A DNA stretch of 6,899 bases from Candidatus Equimonas enterica (GTDB lineage: Bacteria > Bacteroidota > Bacteroidia > Bacteroidales > Bacteroidaceae), in the NCBI GenBank assembly GCA_018066225.1, contig JAGHRU010000057.1:1-6899 (forward strand). The letters run 5' to 3'. A model generated the notes under the pieces. It saw only the letters and a program-made list of their open reading frames with translations. It was not told the origin of the DNA and did no database searches. Position numbers and translations under genes: made by a program. This document shows positions 1 to 6,355 of the stretch, piece after piece. Position 1 is the stretch's first letter. Each line of letters opens with the position of its first letter.

Positions 1-168
1 CACACTGTCGGTCACGGTTAGGGGCGCATTTTCGGCCATAGGGTCACGGTAGAGATGTTGTACCTCGGCCTGCACTTGCTCCTCATTGCGCTCGTAATTC
101 TTGTACAAGCCGCAAGAAGTAAGCAGCGATGCCGATAGGGCTATATATATATATCGGTATAGTTTCAT
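1..168 (-). CDS. TolC/OprM-like outer-membrane efflux lipoprotein, N-terminal 56 codons only
   Basis: This is the start of the outer-membrane channel of the efflux operon; the rest lies beyond the left edge. The visible 56 residues begin MKLYRYIYIALSASLLTSCG. That is a short basic N-terminus, a hydrophobic stretch and a lipobox (LTSC) with the lipidated cysteine at residue 19, so a lipoprotein signal peptide is seen directly. The following GLYKNYER stretch resembles the mature N-terminus of NodT/OprM-family channels in Bacteroidales (family knowledge). The ATG at 166-168 lies 12 bases downstream of the pump stop codon, so the gene is surely co-transcribed with it. The channel would join the periplasmic adaptor and the pump to carry substrates across the outer membrane. 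A (TA)6 run sits inside the signal-peptide codons. Assignment rests on the signal peptide, a short similarity and operon position. Confidence 0.82.
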   Translation of the reverse strand, partial: MKLYRYIYIALSASLLTSCGLYKNYERNEEQVQAEVQHLYRDPMAENAPLTVTDSV

Positions 169-180
169 TGCGACGAAGTG

Positions 181-3100
181 TTATTGTTTTTCAGATTTGG
201 TGTATTGCTCAATGTCGGGCGTAGCGTCTGCATTCTCAATGTCGGTGAAGTTCATCGGCTTGAAGCGTTCTTGGATACCCTCAAAGATGCGGAAGAGTGT
301 CGGGACGACAAAGATCTGGCATATCATGCCGATGAGCATACCGCCGATAGCCGTCGTACCGAGTGCACGGTAACCGTTGGCACCAGCACCGCTGGCAAAC
401 ATCAAGGGAAGCAGACCGATAATCATCGCCATAGAGGTCATAAGGATAGGACGCAGACGTGCGGCAGCACCGTGCATAGCGGCGGCAGTGATGCTCATGC
501 CCATCTTGCGGCGGTCGAGTGCAAACTCTACGATAAGGATAGCATTCTTGGCCAATAGACCGACCAGCATGATGAGAGCAATCTGCACATATACGTTGTT
601 TTCGGCCGTACCGAGTATCATCGTGAGCATTTGACCTATATTGCCGCCGATGAATGAGCCGATACCACGAATATCGAGGAAGAGGAACGAGCCTGCCAAA
701 CCAAAGGTACGGAGAGCATAACGGCCAGAGGTAGAATGTAACTTTCGTATTGTGCAGCGAGCAGGAGGCAGATGAAGACGAAGCAGAGCAGGAATATGAT
801 AGCCGTAGTACTGCCGCTGTTCTTGGCTTCCTCACGCGTCAGACCAGAGTATTCGTAGGAGAAACCCTGCGGCAGTGTCTGCTGGGCAACTTCCGAGATG
901 GCTTGCAGAGCCTGTCCCGAGGTGTAGCCCTCGGCAGGTGAGCCGTTGACGGTGATAGCGGTGTACATGTTGAAGCGGTTGATGTTGTCGGGACCCATCG
1001 TCGGCGTGAGCGTGATAAACTCTGTGATAGGTGCCATCTCGCCGCGATTGTTGCGCACTTTAATCTTGTTGAGCGACTCCAAGTCTTTGCGCTTACTCTG
1101 CTCGGCTTGTATCATGACGCGGTAGATCTTACCGAAACGGTTGAAGTTGGAACTATACAAACCGCCGTAGTAGCCTTGCAGTGCCGTAAGTACATCGGAA
1201 GGAGAGATGCCAGCACGCTTACACTGTGCGGCATCGATGTCGATGAGTTGCTGCGGGAAGTTGGTGTTGAAGTTGGTTTGTGCCGACTGGATTTCGGGGC
1301 GTTTGGTGAGTTCGGCGAGGAATTCTTGCGTCACCTTGAAGAACTCGTTGATGTCGCCGCCCGTACGGTCTTGCATGTTGAGCGTAAAGCCGTTGTTGGC
1401 ACTGTAACCCGGTATCATAGGCGGCTGGAAGAAGAGCACTTGGGCATCGGGGAATGCTTTCTGGGCTTGCAGGTAGAGGTTGGCAAACACCATTGTAGCA
1501 CTCTCGGCAAGTCCCTTACGTTCTTCCCAAGGTTTCAGTTTGACCAGCATCGAGGTATAGGATGGACCTTGACCGCCGATGAAGGAGTAGCCAGAGATAC
1601 AGGTGTGGGTGGCTACGAGCGGAGAGGCTGCGACCATAGAATCGACTTGTGAGAGCACATACTCCGTGCGGTCCTGCGAGGTGCCAGGAGGCAGCGTGAC
1701 GACACCCATGATGTTACCTGTGTCTTCGTTGGGCACAAGTGCCGTAGGCGTTTGCCACATGAGGAACATAAGGAGGGCGAGAGCGGCAGCACAGAGCCCG
1801 AGCACCAATTTGCTCTTGGTGATAATCTTCTCTACACCGCGCTTATACTTTTCGAGGAAGTTGTCGTACCATGTGTTAAACCACGCGATGAAGCGCTGGC
1901 TGAACAGACCGAGCAAGGCTGCGACAGCCACGATGATGGCCACAAGGCTCAAGAGTATGTTCTCGAAGTCAAACCAGCCCAATATCATCATCACGATGGC
2001 GGCTGCAATGAGCAGTAGCGTCACCTTGGGCGGGAAGTTCACAGCCAATTTCTTGGGATTGTACTTTTCCTTCATGATGTCGGCAGCCTCTGCTTGGGCT
2101 TCCTTGATGCGCTCACCCACGGGACGCTCGTCGCCATGGGCTTTGAGGAATACGGCGCAGAGGGCAGGGGAGAGGGTCAGTGCATTGACAGCCGAGAAGC
2201 CGATGGCGATGGCCATCGTCAGGCCAAACTGCTTGTAGAACGTACCAGTCACACCGCCCATAAAGGAGACGGGGATAAACACGGCCATCATGACCAGCGT
2301 GATGGAGACGATAGCGCCGCCGAGTTCGGACATCGCGTCAAGAGAGGCTTTGCGTGAGGACTTGTAGCCCATGTCCAACTTGGCATGCACACCCTCCACC
2401 ACCACGATGGCATCATCGACCACAATGGCGATGGCCAACACGAGGGCTGCAAGGGTCAGCAAGTTGAGAGAGAAGCCGATGAGGTTCATCACGAAGAACG
2501 TACCTATCAATGCCACGGGGATGGCGATGGTCGGGATGAGCGTGGAGCGCATATCCTGCAAGAAGATGAACACGACGAGGAAGACGAGGATAAAGGCTTC
2601 AAGGAGTGTCTTGACCACCTCGTGGATAGAAGCAAAGAGGAAGTCGTTGGCGTCTTGTACGATGCTGATTTCCATGCCGGGAGGCAGGCTGCGTCCCACT
2701 TCGTCAAGGGTGGACTCGATGTCCTGGATGGTCTTGGTGGCGTTGGAGCCTGCCAGCTGGAAGACGATGCAGGTACAAGCCTTATGCCCGTTCACCTTAC
2801 CGCCCCAAGCGTACGACTCACGACCGAGTTCTACGCGTGCTACGTCCTTGATGCGGATGATGTTGCCGTCGTCGGTCGATTTGATGACCATGTTCTCAAA
2901 CTCGGGCACTTCTTGCAGACGTCCCTTGTAGCGCAGTGTGTATTGGTAGGTGTTGCCTTCGCGCTCACCGATGTTACCCGGAGCAGCCTCGATGTTCTGC
3001 TCGGCCAAGATGCCTGCTATGTCGGTCGGCATAAGGCCGTAGGAGGCCATCTTCTCGGGATCGAGCCAGATGCGCATAGAGTAGTTACCACCCATGACGG

Positions 3101-3629
3101 TGGCTTCACCCACACCGTTGATACGTTGGATTTGCGGGATGAGGTTGATCTTGGCGTAGTTCTCCACAAACTCCGAGGTGTAGCGGTCGGCGGCATCGAC
3201 CAGCGAGAACACGATGAGCATCGAACTCTGACGCTTGGTGGTGATGACACCCACGCGGGTGACTTCGGCAGGGAGGAAGCCTGTCGCTTTGGCTACGCAG
3301 TTTTGCACATTGACGGCCGCCATGTTGGGGTCTGTGCCCTGCTTGAAGGTGATGGAGATGGAGCCGGAACCCGTGTTGGTGGCAGAGGAAGACATGAAGT
3401 CCATGTTTTCCACACCGTTGATGTTCTCCTCCAGCGGCGCGATGACGGAGTTGAGCACCGTCTGTGCGTTGGCACCCATATAGGAGGTGCTCACCGAGAT
3501 GGTGGGCGGTGCGATGTCGGGGTATTGCGAGATGGGGAGCGAGAGCAATCCCAAGCAACCCAAGATGACTATCACGATGGATATCACCGTGGATAGCACC
3601 GGTCTGTTGATGAAACTATCTAACTTCAT
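181..3629 (-). pseudogene. RND multidrug efflux pump, inner-membrane AcrB-like subunit, frameshifted
   Basis: This is a proton-driven HAE1-type RND transporter that would capture drugs in the periplasm and pass them to the outer-membrane channel. It starts MKLDSFINRP, with TM1 at about residues 11-30 and a first periplasmic domain to about 335. TM2-TM6 follow, with the proton-relay pair D405-D406 in TM4 (VVDDAIVVVE). The second periplasmic half begins near PTALVPNEDTG (627-637). After TM7-TM9 the frame is lost: codon 975 (Pro) is followed by a two-base remnant of an expected Phe codon. The correct sequence resumes one frame over as GLAGSFLF and includes the TM10 lysine motif LLAKNAILIVEF (Lys about 1028 in the repaired numbering), ending at the TAA at 181-183. 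The uncorrected frame stops at 636 after 997 residues and lacks the last transmembrane helices, so it should not work. The repaired length is about 1149 residues against roughly 1050 for AcrB; the excess is an insertion at about 497-582. The lesion could be real or a sequence error. The fusion-protein gene ends 30 bases upstream. Confidence 0.9.
702..705 (-). other. Frameshift site: one base missing in the pump gene
   Basis: Reading the minus strand, the codons run TCC GTA CCT TTG GTT TGG CAG, giving SVPLVWQ. Inserting one base after TTT gives TCC GTA CCT TTN GGT TTG GCA, which is SVPFGLA if N is a pyrimidine, the sequence usual in this family. The gap falls in a short A run on the plus strand (703-705), so the undamaged form would have read four A, or G followed by three A. 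All downstream homology to the stop at 181 is in the shifted frame. The exact deleted base cannot be fixed to better than these positions. Confidence 0.85.
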
Positions 3630-3659
3630 TGTGATGCGTTGGTCTATGTGATGTTGTGT

Positions 3660-4829
3660 TTAGTCTTCGTTGGGCATTCTCTTTTCAGCCATGTGCTCTT
3701 GGGCTTTCTTTTGCTTGGCTGCGCTTTGTGCCGGTGTGATGGGCTTGATGACCATCTCGTTCTTCACCTTATTGACGCCTTCGGCTACGATGCGGTCGCC
3801 CACTTTAAGGCCGCTGGTGACGACATAGTTTTTGCCGTCGTGTTGCGGCATAATCTGTATTTCGGTGGCGATGGCTTTGTTGTCCTTATCCAGTACATAG
3901 CAGAAGTGCTTCTCCTGTATGGCATAGACGGCCTTCTGCGGCACTTGGATAGCACCTGTGGTGTGGATGGGGATGCGGACGGTGCCAGTTGCGCCCGAGC
4001 GGAGGATGTGGCGCGCGTTGTCGAAGGTGGCGCGCATCTGCACCGAGCCGGTGGCGGCATCGATGATACCGCTCATCATGCTGACCTGGCCGAGGCTCTC
4101 ATACTCGGTGCCGTCGGCGAGGATAAGTTTCACGCTGGGCATGGCATCTACGGCGGTCTTGCTGCCACCGCTCTGGCGCGTCATCTCGAGCACTTGCTTC
4201 TCGGTCATGGAGAAGTAGGCGTACATCTTGGAGAGGTTGCTCACCGTGGTGAGGGGCTCCTGGCTGGCACTGCTGACGAGGGCACCTACGCGGTAGGGGA
4301 TAGTGCCGATAACGCCAGAGGCAGGTGCCTTGACCGTGCAGAAGTTCAGCTGGTCGCGTGCGCTGGAAAGGGCAGCCTGTGCCTGTGCCAGTTGGGCTTT
4401 GAGCGAAGCGAGCTGATTGACGGCCACGTCGTAGTCATACTGCGAGATGATTTGCTTCTCGAGCAGCATCTTCTTGTTGTTCACGGTGAGTTGCTGCGTA
4501 GCAATCTGCGTGCGTGCTACATTGACGGAGGCCTGTGCCTGATTGACGGCAGCGCGAAACTGTGTGCCATCGATGACAAACAGGGTCTGTCCTGCGCTGA
4601 CGAAAGCACCCTCATCCACGCAGACGCGGGTGATATGCCCCGAGACTTTCGGGCGGATTTCGATGTCTTGCACGCCCTTAATGGTGGCGGGGTAAGACTG
4701 GTTGAGGTCTGCATCGGAAGCGGTGACGCTGATGACGGCGAGCTCCATGCTCTCGTCTGTGGCGCCCTCTTGCTTACCAGAGCAAGCGACGAGGGTGAGG
4801 CCGAGTAAGAAATAGGCAATTTTTTTCAT
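3660..4829 (-). CDS. RND efflux periplasmic adaptor (membrane-fusion lipoprotein, AcrA/MexA-like)
   Basis: This 389-residue adaptor would bridge the inner-membrane pump and the outer-membrane channel. The N-terminus MKKIAYFLLGLTLVACSGK is a lipoprotein signal peptide with lipobox LVAC and lipidated Cys16. The order of parts matches HlyD/AcrA family proteins. A first lipoyl half lies around 47-92 (YPATIKGVQDIEIRPKVSGH, then VDEGAFVSAGQTLFVIDG). An Ala/Gln-rich alpha-helical hairpin covers about 93-165. The second lipoyl half follows (VKAPASGVIGTIPYRVGALV), then a beta-barrel and a membrane-proximal domain ending with VGDRIVAEGVNKVKNEMVIK. The C-terminal tail is charged (AAKQKKAQEHMAEKRMPNED). 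The length is normal for the family. The ATG at 4827-4829 is chosen because it directly precedes the signal peptide. It is the first gene of the operon, with a promoter-like element about 70 bases upstream, and the pump gene starts 30 bases after its stop. Confidence 0.95.
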   Translation of the reverse strand: MKKIAYFLLGLTLVACSGKQEGATDESMELAVISVTASDADLNQSYPATIKGVQDIEIRPKVSGHITRVCVDEGAFVSAGQTLFVIDGTQFRAAVNQAQASVNVARTQIATQQLTVNNKKMLLEKQIISQYDYDVAVNQLASLKAQLAQAQAALSSARDQLNFCTVKAPASGVIGTIPYRVGALVSSASQEPLTTVSNLSKMYAYFSMTEKQVLEMTRQSGGSKTAVDAMPSVKLILADGTEYESLGQVSMMSGIIDAATGSVQMRATFDNARHILRSGATGTVRIPIHTTGAIQVPQKAVYAIQEKHFCYVLDKDNKAIATEIQIMPQHDGKNYVVTSGLKVGDRIVAEGVNKVKNEMVIKPITPAQSAAKQKKAQEHMAEKRMPNED

Positions 4830-4897
4830 GATATGGTGTTGTTATTTATTGTTTCTTGGCGGAGAGTGCCGACATGGTAGGCACATCAAAGCGGCTG

Positions 4898-4929
4898 CAA
4901 AGTTACGAAAAACTATCGATGCTGCGAAA
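4898..4929 (-). promoter_or_regulatory. Promoter of the efflux operon (Bacteroidota type)
   Basis: On the minus strand, TAACTTTG (4905 down to 4898) matches the Bacteroidota -7 element TAnnTTTG. A TTTC at 4929-4926, close to the -33 TTTG element, lies 20 bases upstream. Transcription would start near 4890, leaving a leader of about 60 nt before the adaptor ATG. No repressor gene or obvious operator palindrome is seen nearby. The motif match is direct; promoter activity is inferred. Confidence 0.6.
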
Positions 4930-4985
4930 GTTTTAAGCGGAAAATATGGTGGGCTTTAAGATTTTTTAGGATACTCGCCGATGGG

Positions 4986-5009
4986 TTTGGCGAAAAAGTG
5001 CTACCTTTG
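4986..5009 (+). promoter_or_regulatory. Promoter of the kinase gene (Bacteroidota type)
   Basis: TACCTTTG at 5002-5009 matches the -7 consensus TAnnTTTG, 26 bases before the ATG at 5036. This gives a short leader of about 20 nt. A TTTG at 4986-4989 is only 12 bases upstream of the -7 element, closer than the roughly 20 bases usual for the -33 box, so the upstream box is uncertain. The site is back-to-back with the efflux-operon promoter; the two -7 elements are about 100 bases apart. Confidence 0.5.
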
Positions 5010-5035
5010 CGCTGTTTTTATCCCATTTCTTCCCC

Positions 5036-5863
5036 ATGAACAAGATACCTATCCTCCTGACGGCCGACGGTGGTTCGACCAAGACGATGTGGCAAATCGC
5101 GACTACTGGGCGTGAGCTTGCCGTGATGGAAACCTCGGGTCTCAATCCTTTCACGATGGACGAGGCCGAGATGCGTGCGCGTTTGCAGGCCGAGTTGCAG
5201 CCGCGTCTCTTGCAGGGGAATTGGCAGGTGAAGGAGGTGGCGTACTATGGTGCGGGGTGCACGGGGGAGGGGCGGTCGCTGATGGCGCGTCTGCTCGCCG
5301 AGGTGACGGGCTGTACGGCGGTGGTGGTCGATAGCGACATCGTGGGGGCGGCGCGCTGTTTGTGCGGCCAGTCCGAAGGCATAGCATGCATCCTCGGCAC
5401 GGGTGCCAGCAGTTGTCTCTACGATGGACAGCGCATCGTGGCGCATACCCCATGTCTGGGCTATATCCTTGGCGATGAGGGCAGCGGCGCTGTCTTGGGG
5501 CGCAGGTTGGTGGGCGACGTCTTCAAGGGTCAGTTGCCGGAGGTCTTGTGTGAGGCTTTCGTGCAGGAGATGGCTGTGACGGCCGATAGCGTCATAGCGC
5601 AGGTCTATCGCGCGCCGAGTGCCAACCGCTACTTGGCGTCGTTTGCGCCCTTCCTTGGGCGGCACATCGCGCATCCGGCCATTCGGGCGATGGTGGTGGA
5701 GGAGTTTCGTCGCTTCTTTGTGCGCAACGTGAAGGCCTATCGTCGTGCAGACCTTCCGGTGCATTTTGTGGGCAGCATAGCCTATTTCCTCCGCGATGCC
5801 TTGGCCGAGGCGGCGCGTGCCGAGGGCTTCACGTTGGGGCAGGTGCGCCGCCGTATTTTTTAG
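5036..5863 (+). CDS. BadF/BadG/BcrA/BcrD-family ATPase, N-acetylglucosamine kinase-like
   Basis: This 275-residue protein belongs to the ASKHA sugar-kinase/ATPase fold. Motifs seen in order are the phosphate-1 loop DGGSTKT (11-17), NPF (37-39), YGAGC (71-75) and VVDSDIVGAARCL with the likely catalytic Asp at 101. Then come the phosphate-2 loop ILGTGASS (119-126), LGDEGSGAVLG (145-155) and the adenosine-side motif VHFVGSIA (242-249). Bacterial relatives are annotated as N-acetylglucosamine kinase or as BadF-type ATPase; phosphorylation of an amino sugar in the cytosol is likely but unproven here. The ATG at 5036 places the phosphate loop close to the N-terminus as in relatives. The protein ends GQVRRRIF at a TAG. 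Relatives I recall continue with an SPxxGL-type segment and end about 8-12 residues later, so the C-terminus looks clipped. It is transcribed divergently from the efflux operon and followed by a hairpin, so it is probably a single-gene unit. Confidence 0.87.
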   Translation: MNKIPILLTADGGSTKTMWQIATTGRELAVMETSGLNPFTMDEAEMRARLQAELQPRLLQGNWQVKEVAYYGAGCTGEGRSLMARLLAEVTGCTAVVVDSDIVGAARCLCGQSEGIACILGTGASSCLYDGQRIVAHTPCLGYILGDEGSGAVLGRRLVGDVFKGQLPEVLCEAFVQEMAVTADSVIAQVYRAPSANRYLASFAPFLGRHIAHPAIRAMVVEEFRRFFVRNVKAYRRADLPVHFVGSIAYFLRDALAEAARAEGFTLGQVRRRIF

Positions 5864-5934
5864 CCGATTGGTCGCTTTGGCGGTAAGTGCCGCAAGGAGA
5901 TGAAAAAATCTTGACAATCTGAACTGTGCGAAAT

Positions 5935-5963
5935 AGCACGCCGAAACGCTGTTTTGGCGTGTT
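5935..5963 (+). terminator. Terminator-like hairpin downstream of the kinase gene
   Basis: CACGCCGAAAC (5937-5947) pairs with GTTTTGGCGTG (5951-5961) around the loop GCT. This gives an 11-bp stem with one G-U pair, extendable by G-U and A-U to 13 bp. The 3' side continues into the T-rich TTTGTTG. It lies 71 bases after the kinase stop, with no gene between. It could act as an intrinsic terminator on the plus strand; the T tract is short, which lowers confidence. Confidence 0.5.
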
Positions 5964-5976
5964 TGTTGCATTGGTT

Positions 5977-6108
5977 TGGGCGGTTTGTCGGCACGAACTG
6001 CCCAAGTCGTTCCACCAACTTGCCCAAGTCGTTTGCGCAACTTGCCCGATTTGTTCCGCCAACTTGCCCGATTTACTGGCTCAAATTGCCCGGTTTGTAG
6101 GCGATTTT
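5977..6108. repeat. Imperfect 22-bp tandem repeat, about six units
   Basis: The pentamer TGCCC recurs at 5999, 6021, 6043, 6065 and 6087, exactly 22 bases apart. A diverged unit starting TGGGC lies at 5977. The central units read roughly TGCCC-RAKTYGTT-YSNSC-AACT; the units at 5999 and 6021 agree at 18 of 22 positions. The outer units are more diverged, the usual pattern of an ageing array. A perfect 12-bp palindrome, ACTTGCCCAAGT, spans the junction at 6018-6029. Because 22 is not a multiple of three, the array would be read in a different frame in each unit, so it is unlikely to be coding. Function unknown: a decayed minisatellite or a cluster of protein-binding sites about two helical turns apart are both possible. 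Confidence 0.8.
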
Positions 6109-6295
6109 CGGTACGCATCGTGTGCGTGTGTGGGCGAAAGTGGTAGATTATCAAGGCGTTAGGCTTGTTGGCTTCTACTTGCGCCAAAATCACCTTTGGG
6201 CAGTCGCGCGCCCATCTCTGGCCTTCTCACGGCCTTTACATGCGCAGTCCGATTGGTCGAAATGTCGGGTGGGTGCAAAAAACAGGCGCGTATCG

Positions 6296-6326
6296 TTGTC
6301 TCTTTCGGCTTATTTGCTTAACTTTG
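6296..6326 (+). promoter_or_regulatory. Promoter of the OPT transporter gene (Bacteroidota type)
   Basis: TAACTTTG at 6319-6326 fits the -7 consensus TAnnTTTG exactly. A TTG at 6296-6298 (in GTTG, against the consensus TTTG) lies 20 bases upstream, good spacing for the -33 box. The expected start is near 6333, giving a leader of about 23 nt before the ATG at 6356. The 16 bases from 6319 to 6334 are identical to those at the efflux-operon promoter. Confidence 0.65.
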
Positions 6327-6355
6327 CAGCCGCTACTTTATCCCCCAAACACATC

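Larger units (their letters stand above)
5864..6295. other. Intergenic region without a convincing gene
   Basis: Between the kinase stop and the transporter promoter I see no protein-coding gene. The region holds the hairpin at 5935-5963 and the 22-bp repeat array at 5977-6108. Open frames exist on both strands but show no recognisable protein family and have repeat-derived or shadow composition. Positions 6109-6295 show no clear repeat, RNA gene or motif. No tRNA-like or riboswitch-like architecture was recognised. Confidence 0.6.

Noticed and set aside
2385..3596. Long open frame on the plus strand (403 codons) opposite the pump gene
   Set aside because: It is antisense to a clearly homologous RND pump, is rich in His, Asp and Gly as expected for a complement shadow, and matches no family I know.
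3639..4808. Plus-strand open frame (389 codons) opposite the adaptor gene
   Set aside because: Complement shadow of a well-recognised membrane-fusion protein; no promoter and no recognisable domain.
5874..5897. Second hairpin just after the kinase stop (GCGG / CCGC)
   Set aside because: The stem is only four pairs before a bulge and is not followed by a T run, so I do not call it a terminator.
5977..6108. CRISPR array
   Set aside because: The period is only 22 bp, there is no split into constant repeats and unique spacers, units diverge along their whole length, and there are no cas genes.
5926..6162. Possible small protein of 78 codons across the repeat array
   Set aside because: It is read through 22-bp repeats that change frame at each unit, has no promoter-like element at suitable distance and shows no recognised domain.
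5018..6193. Minus-strand open frame of 391 codons opposite the kinase and the repeat region
   Set aside because: It overlaps the kinase, whose motifs are conserved. Its composition is Arg/His-rich low-complexity and it crosses the tandem repeats, so it is a high-GC shadow.
6122..6355. Upstream extension of the transporter frame to an ATG at 6122
   Set aside because: The extra 78 residues show no family similarity, and the promoter -7 element at 6319-6326 lies inside this stretch, so the ATG at 6356 is the likely start.
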